A DNA stretch of 32,133 nt from Chloroflexota bacterium. Its GTDB lineage: Bacteria; Chloroflexota; UBA11872. This document shows, one piece after another, positions 16,401 to 24,486 of the stretch; positions within the stretch are counted from its first letter, which is position 1, and every line of letters starts with the position of its first letter. The notes beneath the pieces were generated by a model. It made no database searches, had not been told where the DNA came from, and worked only from the letters and a program-made list of their open reading frames with translations. Location of the stretch: NCBI GenBank assembly GCA_028874175.1, contig JAPPLN010000092.1:1-32133 (forward strand), read 5' to 3'. A program made the position numbers and the translations under genes.

Positions 16401-19400
16401 AACAGCCCGATTTCGGTCTGGCCATCCGGGTACAGGTCCATCATCCGGTCGGCGAAGTCTTCGAGATCGCCCGGCATGCGGTCCGGCAGCGGATCGTCCG
16501 GACCCACGATTACCGTGAAGCCGCTATCCGTCTCCTCCACGACACCTGACCTGGTGAGCATTTCGAACATCCGGCGAAAGACACGTTGGTGTTCCGGAAG
16601 AACGTCGAGCTGTGGTCGCAGGGCTTCGGGATCCACGGTTTCGCCGACGATCCGCTGCCACCCCAATTCCTCCAACGTGGCAAGCGCGCGTGAGCGCGAC
16701 CACCGCTCCAGGTCGGCTAGCAGCGCGTTTCGGCCCTGAGGATCGACTCCCGCGTCGGTCAGATAGCCGGTGAACAGCTGCGTCCTGGCGGCTATCTCGG
16801 AAGGCCCTGGGAAGAAGTCTGCGGCTTCGATTCCGGGCGGCAGTTCACGTTCGCGCCAGGCCACTTCGTACAGCAGGTCATCTATGCCCTCGACCGCCGA
16901 AAGGAGCGCTGCCCGGGTGGCCCGCTTGACCGTGTATCCGGTCAGGCCACCGAGGAGCACGCCGTTGGGATCGTAAATGCGGAGTTCGCCGCTCAGGACT
17001 TCCGGCGGCTCACTCGACTCTGACTCCCTGGAAGTCTCATCCATGAATACGTGGCAGAAGACTCGATCTGGCAGATGTCGCGTCAGCCACATCCGCTCCC
17101 AGCCGAATGGGAGATAGGTTGCCTCGCCGGGAGCGCCGGACATGTTGCGGGCCAGGCCAACGACCTGGAAGCAGCCGTCAAGCACGAGCGGGTGTATGTC
17201 CAGGTCGTTACGGCCAACGGGATCGGGCAGGCGGACTTCAGCCAGGGCCTCACCCGGACCAGACCAGGCATTCTCCAAGGTGCAGAAAAACGGACCGAGA
17301 TCGATCCCAGTGCTTGTCTTGGCCTGGTAATACGCCGGCACATCGGCCGGCGAAAGACGCGACTTCAGCTCTTCGAGATCGACCCGATCGACGCCTTCGG
17401 GCAACGGGGCGACCGCCGGCACTCGGCCCTCCACGTGCAGCGTCCACTCCTCGTCACTGCCCTGGCTGTAGATCTGGATTTCCCGCGACGACGATTGCTC
17501 GGCAGCGTCGAGAACGACCTGCATCTTGCGGCCTTCCTCGCCTGATCGGTCCTCGGAACTCTGGTCGGAAAAGACCATGGCGCTGTGCAGTTGCATGTCC
17601 TCAACGACCAGCGCGCCGCTGCCTTCGACCTGCGAGGCCGAGGCCGCCATGGCGGCGTAGAGGGCGCCGGGAGCCACGAGGCGGTTGAAAACGCGATGGT
17701 CATTCAGCCACGCTGGATCCGACGGAAACACTTCCGTTTCGAACGTGACTTCACCGCGAGCGGACTCGTGGCGGATTCCCAGCAGGGGGTGACCGGCGGA
17801 CAGACCCCGTTGCCTGGAGGGTTCCAGCCAATGGCGGCGGCGTTGGAATGGATAGCTGGGCAATGAGATCCGGCGCCGGGTTTCTCCGGCAAAGAGCCCC
17901 TCGAAGGAAATCTCCAGCCCGGCCGCGTAGGCCTCCGCCACGGCGTCGGTGAAGCTGCTCTCCGCTTGCGGACTCGACGCATCCCGTGGCGGCCGCCGCA
18001 GGCTGGCGAGCACGCGTGGGGCCTCGGCAACATCCTGGCCAGACGCCGGGTCGGGCCAGGACAGCGTCGTCATGGGGCCGAGCACCGCGTGCGGACCTAT
18101 CTCGATCACGAGGTCGACGCCGAGATCCGCCAGCGTCCGTACCCCACTGGCGAATGCCACGGGCTGCCGGGCGTGCCGCCGCCAGTAGGCGCTGTCGAGC
18201 GTGGTGCCGGGCTCGACCGTCCGCCCGTTCAGGTTGCTGACGAGGGGCACATTGGGAGGCTCAAATGCCACACCGCGAAGGGAGGCTTCCAGCGTGGCGA
18301 CGGCTGGTTCGACCAAGGCGCTGTGAAACGCGCGGGTTGTGTTCAGCCGTCGTACCCGGATGCCCTGTGACTCAAAACGCTTCGAGATGGTCTCGATGTC
18401 CGCAGCTGTACCGCTCACCACCTGGTGGGCGCCGTTGTCGGCCGAAACGCTCAAACCAACGTCATCGGATGCCGCGTTTGCCTCCGCAACCGCTGACGCG
18501 ACGAGTGCCGGAGGCGCGAAGACCGCGGCCATGGCGCCGAGCGGTGTTGCCGACAGCAGGGCGCCTCGGGCCGCCGCGAACCGCATCCCGTCTTCCAGGC
18601 TGAATACGCCGGCCGCCTGCGCCGCTGCCAACTCGCCGACGCTGTGCCCCATGACGACGTCGGGTTGGATGCCGACGCTGGACCAGAGGGCGGTCAGGGC
18701 GCATTCCAGCGCATAGAGGGCGGGCTGCTCCCAAGCGGTGTCGCCCAGTTCGCCCGTTGCTCCGGGCCTCCCGAACATCACGTCCAGCAGCGAGGCCCCG
18801 CGCTCTTTTCGGAATACGGCCTCGCAGCGGTCCAGCACCGATCGCACCGCGGGCTCGGTCTCGTAAAGGTCCTTGCCCATGCCGAGCCACTGGCTGCCCT
18901 GACCGGTGTAAGCGAAGGCCACCTTGGTCACCGCCCGAGGCTGTCCACCTGGACCGGCCTCGGCCACGGATCGGAGTTGCTCCCGCAATGACGTGGTGTC
19001 GCTGAATACGGCGCCGGACCGATGCTCGAGGTGGCTCCTTCCGATGCCGGCGGTCCAGGACATGTCCGACAGAAGCGGATCCGAGGCGGCATCCTCAGCG
19101 GCGAGTGTCGCGGTCCGTTCGTCGAGCCATGTCAGGTAGCGCTGTACAAGTGCACGGAGAGCTTGGTCTGACTTGCCCGAAAGTGGCAGGAAGCGATCCC
19201 GTCGCTGAGCGAGATGCTCCTCGGGCCGCGCTTCATGGGGCATCGGTACGGCCACCGTCTGCGGAACGCCTGCCATCGGCGACTCTTGATCTGGCGCGCC
19301 GTCAAGCCCGCGATACTCCTCAACCAGGATGTGGGCGTTCGTCCCGGAAATGCCGAACGAGTTCACGCCGGCCAAACGTGGCCTTCGATAGCCGTCCGGC

Positions 19401-20689
19401 CAGTCCGACATTTCCGAGGTGATCCGGATCGGGAGGTGGTCCCAGTCAAGCGCCGGGTTGGGATTGTCGAAGTGCAGGTGCTTCGGGATCAGACCGCGAT
19501 TCACAACCAGGGCAGCCTTCATGAGCCCAGCGACTCCGGCGGCGGACTCCAGGTGCCCAATGTTGGTCTTCACGGATCCAATCAAAAGCGGATGGTCGGC
19601 CGCGCGTTCGCGGCCGTAGACGCTGGCCACGGCATCGATTTCGATGGGATCGCCGACCGACGTTCCGGTTCCGTGCGCTTCCAAGTAGTCGACTTCCGAG
19701 GCGGCGACACCGGCTTGAGCGAGCGCTGCTTCAATGACCTGTTCCAGCGCGGGCGTATGCGGAACGGTTAGACCTGTGCTCGCCCCGCCGTGGTTCACGG
19801 CCGAGCCGCGGATGACTGCCCAGATCCGGTCGCCGTCGGCTTCGGCCTCGCTCAGCCGCTTGAGAACGACGACCCCGCATCCTTCGCCGCGGACGTAGCC
19901 GTTGGCGGACGCGTCGAAGGCCTTGCACTGCCCGTCCGGGGACAACATCATCGAATCGGCCCGAAGCTCGTAGATGCGTCCATTGAGGATCGCCTGAACG
20001 CCGGCCGCAATGGCAAGGTCGGCCTTCCCGTATTGGAGGTCCGACACGGCGTCGTGCACTGATACGAGGGACGATGCACAGGCAGCGTCCACCGCCTTTG
20101 CCGGGCCCATAAGACCCAGGACGAATGAGACCCGTCCGCTGGTGCCGTTCAGATTGGTGCCGCTGAGGGCGTAGAGGCAGCCAGCGGCTTCGGTTGGCCT
20201 CACCGAGTCCACGACCAACATTCGGTATTCGTCGTTGCTGATCCCGGTGTAGACGCCGGTTCGACTGCCCTTGAGCCGATCGGGGTTGATTCCCGCGTCT
20301 TCGAGCGCCAGCCAGGTCGTCTCCAGCATCATGCGCTGCTGCGGATCCAGCAGTTGCGCCTCGACCGGTGAAATGCGGAAGAACTCGGCGTCAAACTGGT
20401 CCAAGTCCTCGACAAAGGCGCCGAATCTGCATGCCTCGCTCCGGACACGATCGTCCGGGAAGAGCTCGCCCATTCGTCCGACGCCGGAGCCCGGATCTCC
20501 CTCGCTGACCGCGTTCTCGCCGGCTTCCAACAGGCGCCAGAATTCAGCCACGCTCGACGCCCCAGGGAAACGGCAGGCCATGCCGACGATTGCGATGGGT
20601 TCCACAGCTTGAGGAGGTGGTTGGCTCCGACCGGTTGTCGGAACGGGATCCTCAGCAGTCAGCGCAGCGTTCTTGGCTCGCTTAGTCAT
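13376..20689 (-). CDS. Type I polyketide synthase, 5' part: KS-AT-DH-cMT-ER-KR
   Basis: 2,437 residues before the frameshift. KS 31-460 has Cys204, His339 and His379. AT about 588-900 has GHSVG with Ser683 and AFHS at 787-790, pointing to malonyl-CoA. DH about 965-1255 has His998 and Asp1171, although Asn1002 replaces the usual glycine. The C-methyltransferase, about 1440-1660, has the SAM motif [12 protein letters not shown] structural KR-like part precedes the ER at about 1915-2215 ([13 protein letters not shown]). KR about 2225-2425 has TGGLGGIG. In the KR active site His2374 stands where Tyr is expected (GQANHAAAN); this variant occurs in other synthases, so I do not call it dead. This set would add, fully reduce and alpha-methylate acyl units, most likely iteratively, giving a methyl-branched chain. 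No loading module or docking region precedes the KS. The true protein, with the next part, would be about 3,447 residues. Confidence 0.93.
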   Translation of the reverse strand: MTKRAKNAALTAEDPVPTTGRSQPPPQAVEPIAIVGMACRFPGASSVAEFWRLLEAGENAVSEGDPGSGVGRMGELFPDDRVRSEACRFGAFVEDLDQFDAEFFRISPVEAQLLDPQQRMMLETTWLALEDAGINPDRLKGSRTGVYTGISNDEYRMLVVDSVRPTEAAGCLYALSGTNLNGTSGRVSFVLGLMGPAKAVDAACASSLVSVHDAVSDLQYGKADLAIAAGVQAILNGRIYELRADSMMLSPDGQCKAFDASANGYVRGEGCGVVVLKRLSEAEADGDRIWAVIRGSAVNHGGASTGLTVPHTPALEQVIEAALAQAGVAASEVDYLEAHGTGTSVGDPIEIDAVASVYGRERAADHPLLIGSVKTNIGHLESAAGVAGLMKAALVVNRGLIPKHLHFDNPNPALDWDHLPIRITSEMSDWPDGYRRPRLAGVNSFGISGTNAHILVEEYRGLDGAPDQESPMAGVPQTVAVPMPHEARPEEHLAQRRDRFLPLSGKSDQALRALVQRYLTWLDERTATLAAEDAASDPLLSDMSWTAGIGRSHLEHRSGAVFSDTTSLREQLRSVAEAGPGGQPRAVTKVAFAYTGQGSQWLGMGKDLYETEPAVRSVLDRCEAVFRKERGASLLDVMFGRPGATGELGDTAWEQPALYALECALTALWSSVGIQPDVVMGHSVGELAAAQAAGVFSLEDGMRFAAARGALLSATPLGAMAAVFAPPALVASAVAEANAASDDVGLSVSADNGAHQVVSGTAADIETISKRFESQGIRVRRLNTTRAFHSALVEPAVATLEASLRGVAFEPPNVPLVSNLNGRTVEPGTTLDSAYWRRHARQPVAFASGVRTLADLGVDLVIEIGPHAVLGPMTTLSWPDPASGQDVAEAPRVLASLRRPPRDASSPQAESSFTDAVAEAYAAGLEISFEGLFAGETRRRISLPSYPFQRRRHWLEPSRQRGLSAGHPLLGIRHESARGEVTFETEVFPSDPAWLNDHRVFNRLVAPGALYAAMAASASQVEGSGALVVEDMQLHSAMVFSDQSSEDRSGEEGRKMQVVLDAAEQSSSREIQIYSQGSDEEWTLHVEGRVPAVAPLPEGVDRVDLEELKSRLSPADVPAYYQAKTSTGIDLGPFFCTLENAWSGPGEALAEVRLPDPVGRNDLDIHPLVLDGCFQVVGLARNMSGAPGEATYLPFGWERMWLTRHLPDRVFCHVFMDETSRESESSEPPEVLSGELRIYDPNGVLLGGLTGYTVKRATRAALLSAVEGIDDLLYEVAWRERELPPGIEAADFFPGPSEIAARTQLFTGYLTDAGVDPQGRNALLADLERWSRSRALATLEELGWQRIVGETVDPEALRPQLDVLPEHQRVFRRMFEMLTRSGVVEETDSGFTVIVGPDDPLPDRMPGDLEDFADRMMDLYPDGQTEIGLFRRSGRALAEVLRGQADPLTLLFSSGEPTAADLYLKAPVARAANRMLADAIQPLVAALPDGRRLRVIEVGAGTGSATASVLPELPTGRFDYTYTDISAGFFAEAEARFGDGDGCIAYRPLDIERDPIAQGFDRHGYDLLIASNVLHATRYLEETLGHCRDLLAPSGQLIALENLSGVGWMDLTFGQLDGWWRFADDYRPHHALAGPPVWRQALGDSGFEEVEVLGVDESDSTQTLDKGVIVARGPAQVAEPPGVWVLTADRGGVAEELAAEMSARNQTVVLANAEASAAGKPATDSPAILRPVLDTESRDSWQSLIEELPRDIPFNGVVHLQALDGHGSLATTDEIGEDVRRAGSSALALVQGVADADVLPANGLWFVTRGAQILERERMGEISGAVLWGLGKVVALEAPQLQPRMIDVEPNAPPLLADLVNELMYPDQENHIAYRSGRRLGARLVRPEAAARRLALPDDSSWVLAPDRSGVFDQPEIKQLPGRTLESKEVRVTVQAAGLNFWDVFRSLGFIEEGDLGREMCGHVLDVGSEVSTVNVGDHVVGLGFGAFGPEMVTREELVAPAPQGMSVSDLATIPSAFVSAALSYRYSRLEAGERVLIHAGAGGVGLAAIQLAQAAGAEVYATASAPKQALLRSLGVEHVFDSRQTSFGEEILEATGGKGVHVVLNSLTSEGFIEASLSCLARGGRFVELARRDILTEDEMAAVRPDVAYDILELDVLKKTDPGWVGEVLRDVMAQLAAGVLKPIIHSRWPLAEAGAALDFMRSARHVGKIVLTAPPIVGGRLRQDRTYLVTGGLGGIGCAVAGWLADHGAGAIVLNGRRDPDAEAQAAIDVLRGRGVRVEVELADATDPAAIDRMLERIDATLPSLGGVIHSVGVLSDAALTNQTWASFEQVLWPKILGAWHLHRATQNRDLDLFVLFSSRVGVMGNPGQANHAAANAFLDQLAGHRRALGLPGQAIAWGAWSEIGEAAEQRERIERRRAALGGRWFTPPARHQGP
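13398..13404 (-). other. C7 homopolymer frameshift site in the synthase gene
   Basis: Seven C residues on the coding strand separate two frames of one continuous synthase. Removing one C joins the frames as [14 protein letters not shown], the usual linker sequence between KR and ACP. As written, the first frame stops after PARHQGP at 13376. The cause may be a homopolymer sequencing error, a true inactivating insertion, or ribosomal or polymerase slippage on the C run. An error is the simplest reading because both halves are otherwise intact. Confidence 0.85.
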
Positions 20690-20715
20690 GTTTTGTCCGC
20701 GAGTCTGAAGCCCAT
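20686..20715 (-). promoter_or_regulatory. Possible nine-codon leader overlapping the synthase start
   Basis: AGGAG at 20730-20726 stands ten bases before an ATG at 20715 that opens a nine-codon frame (MGFRLADKT). Its stop overlaps the synthase start as ATGA. The synthase ATG itself has only a poor ribosome site, so translational coupling through this leader would make sense. The frame is very short and could be chance. Confidence 0.35.
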
Positions 20716-20954
20716 AGCAGCACGTCTCCTCACCGATAGCGCGTGGCTTTGCCTTCGGCTCACTTCGCGCTCAGTGTCCGCCCATGAATCAATGCACGTA
20801 CCTCTATCTTATTGTCCGAACGTCAGCGGCTGTTAACCGGCGCGGGGCCAGGCGATTGAGACCAGTTGCCAACGCGTTCCGGCCAGGCGGGCGCCGGCAG
20901 ATAGCTGATTGATGACCGGCATCCAGCTAGTGGCGCAGAGTGGAGCGGATCGGG
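20690..20954. other. Upstream region of the polyketide cluster
   Basis: These 265 bases lie between the tRNA-Leu gene and the synthase, both on the minus strand, and should carry the promoter of the cluster. A locally A/T-rich patch (about 20795-20820) is the best candidate for a core promoter, but no -35/-10 pair with proper spacing could be fixed. There is no other gene here. Confidence 0.4.
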
Positions 20955-21039
20955 TGCCGAGGGCGGGACTCGAACCCGCACAGCCCGAAGGCCACTAGCC
21001 CCTCAAGCTAGCGCGTCTACCAAATTCCGCCACCTCGGC
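20955..21039 (-). tRNA. tRNA-Leu (anticodon GAG)
   Basis: 85 nucleotides on the minus strand fold as a class II tRNA. The acceptor stem is GCCGAGG paired with CCTCGGC, the anticodon stem CTAGC/GCTAG holds loop TTGAGGG with anticodon GAG (reads CUC and CUU leucine codons), and a long variable arm has a CTTCGGG turn. The T arm is GCGGG-TTCGAGT-CCCGC. The discriminator base is A. The 3' CCA is not encoded; the genome reads CCC after the discriminator, so CCA must be added enzymatically. Confidence 0.96.
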
Positions 21040-21061
21040 CCGCGCCTATTGTAGACGGGAG

Positions 21062-21808
21062 TCAACGAGTCTCCGCGCCCGCTCGTTCCTCGACCGCGTC
21101 GACAAACGCGGCGAAGAGCGAGCAGTGTTGCGGGTGGTTCAGCATTTCTTCGGGGTGCCACTGCACGCCGAGCACAAAACGATGGGCTGGGTCCTCGAGG
21201 GCTTCGACCAAACCGTCGGAGGTCCAGGCCGTGGGTCGCAGATCTTGCCCAAGCCTGCGCACGGCCTGGTGGTGGAATGAGTTGGTGTCCAGGCGCTCGG
21301 ATCCGACGATTCGGTGCAGCAGCGACCCTCTCTTTATCTGGACTTCGTGGCCGGCGGAGTGCGGATCTCCGCGTTGGCTGTGGCCCAGGCCGTCGGGTCG
21401 CTGGGTAGGAAGGTCCTGCCAGAGCGTTCCGCCGCGTGCAATGTTGAGTAGCTGGTGGCCCCGGCAGATTGCCAATATCGGCACGCGGCGACTCAGCGCA
21501 CTCTGGAGCAGGGCCAGTTCCAGCGCGTCGCGCTGCGGACTTGGGTCGACAGTATCGTTCAGCACCGCTTCCCCGTAGTTGGCGGGATCCACGTCCAGGC
21601 CCCCCACCAGCATGAGACCGTCGATGCGCGACACGACCAGATCGGTTGCCGGCGTGGCTTCCGGAGAGACGACGAGCGGGATAGCGCCGGCGCGCGCTAC
21701 GGCATCCAGGTAGTCCTGCTTCAAAGCGGCGTGGGGCCGATTCGGCACGCCTTCGGCCGAGCGTTCGCGAAATGCATCACCAGCCGTAACGCCGACGATG
21801 GCCAGCAC
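21062..21808 (-). CDS. Class I glutamine amidotransferase-like hydrolase (PuuD/peptidase C26 type)
   Basis: A gamma-glutamyl-gamma-aminobutyrate hydrolase-like enzyme, in which a Cys-His-Glu triad cleaves gamma-glutamyl amide bonds. ILAICRGHQLLN holds the nucleophile cysteine, and GVQWHPEE holds the histidine and glutamate. The segment VGGLDVDPANY is typical of the family. The frame extends to a GTG at 21868, two bases from the divergent isomerase start, but the protein similarity begins near AIVGVTAGD. I therefore chose the GTG at 21808; the longer form (268 residues instead of 248) remains possible. The known role in putrescine breakdown is in enterobacteria. No other putrescine genes are nearby, so its substrate here is open. 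Confidence 0.85.
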   Translation of the reverse strand: MLAIVGVTAGDAFRERSAEGVPNRPHAALKQDYLDAVARAGAIPLVVSPEATPATDLVVSRIDGLMLVGGLDVDPANYGEAVLNDTVDPSPQRDALELALLQSALSRRVPILAICRGHQLLNIARGGTLWQDLPTQRPDGLGHSQRGDPHSAGHEVQIKRGSLLHRIVGSERLDTNSFHHQAVRRLGQDLRPTAWTSDGLVEALEDPAHRFVLGVQWHPEEMLNHPQHCSLFAAFVDAVEERAGAETR

Positions 21809-21870
21809 GTCAGTTACTTCTAACGGCGACCCGCGTCGCAGCGCCGCCGTTTGGATGCCACAATGCACAC

Positions 21871-22701
21871 ATGCGCTTCAGAGTATCCGGATTCGGCGAC
21901 GAGATCTCCGACGAGCTGTCGGTTCAGTTGGACGTAATGTCAGATCTCGGCGTCGACGCGCTGGAGCCACGACGCGTTCAACTGCCGGGCGGCAACACCA
22001 AGAACATCGTCGACATGGCCGACTCGGATCTCCAAGTCATGCGGCGGATGCTGGACGATCACGGGATGGCCTGTTCCCAGATCGGGTCGCCGGTGGGAAA
22101 GGCGCCCCTGGATTCCGCTCTGCAGGTTCAGATGCAGCAGCTCGAGGGCGCAGTCCGTGCGGCTCATGTTCTGGATGCGGCCTACATTCGAGTCTTTGGA
22201 TTTCAACCTGTGCAGGGGGATCCACTCCCGGCCGATCGCCCGGCGGCGCTGGACAAGTTTCAGCGGGTCGCCGAGCACCTGGCGACGCTCGATCCCGACA
22301 TCACGTTGAGCCTTGAGAACGAACACGATCTATACGACGACACGCCCACCGCCTGCGCTGAGTTCCTGGCACTGGATGGCGCGCCGATCAGCATGTGCCT
22401 GGATCCCGGCAATTTCGTACGGGCCGGTGTGCGTCCGTTCGATGAGGCGTGGCCGGTGCTTGGCGCGTCAACGCGCATGATCCACGTGAAGGACTACGAC
22501 TCCGCCATCGCCGACTGGGCGCCTGCAGGCACCGGCGACGGTCAGTTGGCTGCTGTTTTAGGCGCGGCTGACCCCGAGCAGGTGGCGTATTTGTCGCTTG
22601 AGCCCCACCTGTCGGGCACCGTGGCTGGCCAGAGGCGTGATCGCGCGGACGTGTGGCGTGACGCGCACGCGGCGCTGATGCGCGTTCTCAACTCTCAGTG
22701 A
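21871..22701 (+). CDS. Sugar phosphate isomerase/epimerase-like TIM-barrel protein
   Basis: A 276-residue protein of the xylose isomerase-like TIM-barrel (AP endonuclease 2) superfamily, whose members isomerise or epimerise sugars and inositol derivatives with a divalent metal. The pattern is clear: an opening GFGDEIS strand, the metal-ligand strands ending LSLENEHD, CLDPGN and IHVKD, and a closing LSLEPHL. Length is normal. No ribosome site lies before the ATG at 21871, and the divergent gene may start within two bases, so a leaderless transcript is possible. The stop overlaps the MOSC gene by four bases. Confidence 0.86.
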   Translation: MRFRVSGFGDEISDELSVQLDVMSDLGVDALEPRRVQLPGGNTKNIVDMADSDLQVMRRMLDDHGMACSQIGSPVGKAPLDSALQVQMQQLEGAVRAAHVLDAAYIRVFGFQPVQGDPLPADRPAALDKFQRVAEHLATLDPDITLSLENEHDLYDDTPTACAEFLALDGAPISMCLDPGNFVRAGVRPFDEAWPVLGASTRMIHVKDYDSAIADWAPAGTGDGQLAAVLGAADPEQVAYLSLEPHLSGTVAGQRRDRADVWRDAHAALMRVLNSQ

Positions 22702-23156
22702 GCCTGCCGCCTCATGTGGCCTGGGTTCGGGTTTCACCGAGGCCGGGGCGTAACGAGGGGATGTCCAGTCTCAACTTGATTGAAGGGCTGGGTATCGAAG
22801 GCGATCGCCATGCTCGAGCGGAAAAGCGAAATCAAGTCCTGGTGATGGACGTGGAGACGCTGGACGAGTTCGGGCTACGGGCCGGCGACATCCGCGAGAA
22901 CATCGCGACCCGAGGTCTGGGTGTGGCCGACCTGGCCGAAGGCGACAGGCTCCGATTTGGTGTCGACGCCGAGGTGCTGATCTCACATCCGTGCGCGCCG
23001 TGCTACAAGATGGACGCGCTTCGGCCGGGCCTGCAGCAGGAAATCAAAGGCCGTCGAGGCATGCTGGCTATCGTCACTCAAGGCGGAACTGTTCTACCGG
23101 GCGACGTCATCGAAGTGACCCGAAAGCCAGACGGAGACAACATCAAAGCCGACTAG
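22698..23156 (+). CDS. MOSC-domain protein
   Basis: A 152-residue single-domain MOSC protein. MOSC domains occur in molybdenum cofactor sulfurases and in mARC/YiiM-type reductases, where a conserved cysteine binds the cofactor or handles sulfur. GIEGDRHA (about 33-40), the HPCAPCYKMD segment with two cysteines, and the closing LPGDVIEV match the family core. It starts with GTG overlapping the isomerase stop as GTGA, so the two are translationally coupled. It converges on the second Gfo/Idh/MocA gene with two bases between. Whether it acts in cofactor delivery or as a small oxidoreductase partner cannot be told. Confidence 0.87.
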   Translation: MSLPPHVAWVRVSPRPGRNEGMSSLNLIEGLGIEGDRHARAEKRNQVLVMDVETLDEFGLRAGDIRENIATRGLGVADLAEGDRLRFGVDAEVLISHPCAPCYKMDALRPGLQQEIKGRRGMLAIVTQGGTVLPGDVIEVTRKPDGDNIKAD

Positions 23157-23158
23157 TC

Positions 23159-24262
23159 CTACTGGATCGCGACCTCCCGCCCACTCTCGGCCGACTCGTA
23201 TGCCGCCTCAACCCAGCGGTGCGTGCGCAGCGCCTCGTTCCAGTCCGGCGAGTAATCGGCACCGGTAGCCACGCTTCGTACGAAGGCCCGCAGCTGGACC
23301 TCAAATGGGTCGACCGCCGTCGTCGGGACCGAGCCCCAACCGCTCAGCGGGTCGTCCTGTTCCGCCGCCGGATCGTAGAAAAACAGCGGGCCGTCTCCAC
23401 GCTGCACCCAACAGCGGTTGGCTGTTACGAGCAGACCGCCACGGCTGCAGTCGATCTCGATGGTCGGAACGTCTTCATGGCGACGACGGACCCAGCTCGA
23501 AAAGACCTGCCCGATGGCGCCGTTCTCGAAGCGCAGGTTGACCGCGCACGAGTCCTCGACATCACTGTGAAACGGTCCACTCTCCGGGTCTTCCCGTTCG
23601 GTGATGCCCTCAAACGTCAGGCAATGAGTGCTGGCCACCGGACCGACCAGCCAGCCCAAGAGGTCGTAGAAGTGGGCCATCATGTCGTGTACCACGCCGC
23701 CAGCGGACTCCTCACGCTTGAAGAACCAGGGCGGACGATTGCTGACCAGCGGCGGGACGAAGTAGCCGAACACCACCCGCGCATGAAACACGGTGCCCAG
23801 GTCGCCCGACTCCAGAATCGCCTTGGCTGCCTGCGGTCCGCCCTGGAACCGCATGTTCTGGATGATCCCGTGCCGCACGTCGGCGGTCGTGGCAGCCGCA
23901 AGTAGCTCCTCGGACTCTTCCAGCGTGGCGCCGAGCGGCTTGTCCGTGAACACATGCTTGCCCTCGCCAATGGCCTGCATCAGCGGCTCGTAGTGCAGCC
24001 GGTTCACCAGGCAGTTGTCCACCACGTCCACGTCGAATCGGGCAATCGAGCCTTCCAGATGGTCACTTGAGAAGTCGGCGCCGTAGGCGTGAAAAACCTC
24101 GCGCAGACGCTCAGGCGTTCGGCCGTAAACGCCGAGGCGGACCGAAATCTCGTCACCATCGATGACCTCCGGCTGCGCGCGGATCTTGGCCAGGGCGGCC
24201 GCGTGGCGGTGGGCCATGCGGCCGGTTCCGAGGACGAGGAACGTAATGGGGGTGGCGGGCAC
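23159..24262 (-). CDS. Gfo/Idh/MocA family dehydrogenase (second copy)
   Basis: A second NAD(P)-dependent sugar or polyol dehydrogenase of the same family as the first gene but clearly diverged from it. LGTGRMAHRHA forms the Rossmann turn, and TDKPLG replaces the usual EKP catalytic motif with Asp-Lys-Pro. About 367 residues from the GTG at 24262. The frame runs on to 24451, but the added N-terminal part is low-complexity and outside the family fold, so I rejected the longer form. The ribosome site is not convincing, so the exact start is uncertain. It is divergent from a sugar-type transporter, a common layout for a catabolic enzyme and its importer. Confidence 0.88.
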   Translation of the reverse strand: MPATPITFLVLGTGRMAHRHAAALAKIRAQPEVIDGDEISVRLGVYGRTPERLREVFHAYGADFSSDHLEGSIARFDVDVVDNCLVNRLHYEPLMQAIGEGKHVFTDKPLGATLEESEELLAAATTADVRHGIIQNMRFQGGPQAAKAILESGDLGTVFHARVVFGYFVPPLVSNRPPWFFKREESAGGVVHDMMAHFYDLLGWLVGPVASTHCLTFEGITEREDPESGPFHSDVEDSCAVNLRFENGAIGQVFSSWVRRRHEDVPTIEIDCSRGGLLVTANRCWVQRGDGPLFFYDPAAEQDDPLSGWGSVPTTAVDPFEVQLRAFVRSVATGADYSPDWNEALRTHRWVEAAYESAESGREVAIQ

Positions 24263-24292
24263 GGGCAGTCTCAGGGACGACAGTGGGCGAAG

Positions 24293-24298
24293 TCTATA
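24293..24298 (-). promoter_or_regulatory. Candidate -10 box (TATAGA) for the second dehydrogenase
   Basis: On the minus strand TATAGA stands about 30 bases before the GTG start of the dehydrogenase, in otherwise GC-rich DNA. No good -35 element is found 17 bases upstream. The call is weak. Confidence 0.25.
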
Positions 24299-24486
24299 TG
24301 AGGGCGGGCCGTGATCTTGCGCTGGAGCCGGGGCCGCTGTCAGAGTTTCGGGGCGCTGGCTGATTGGTCTCCAGGAAGCCGCTCGGCTAGCCTTTCCTGT
24401 CAGGCGCGCAAGGGACTGCGAATGGTCTCGCCAGAAGGCCGGGGCAGCCAAGCGGCGCGACGAAACCCGCGGCGGGCCACGATGCC

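Noticed and set aside
7945-21060. Mobile island with tRNA attachment site
   Set aside because: No integrase, transposase or second copy of the tRNA 3' end was seen, so I keep it only as a low-interest possibility.
24263-24451. Longer N-terminus for the second dehydrogenase
   Set aside because: The added residues have no family similarity and would use up the divergent promoter region.
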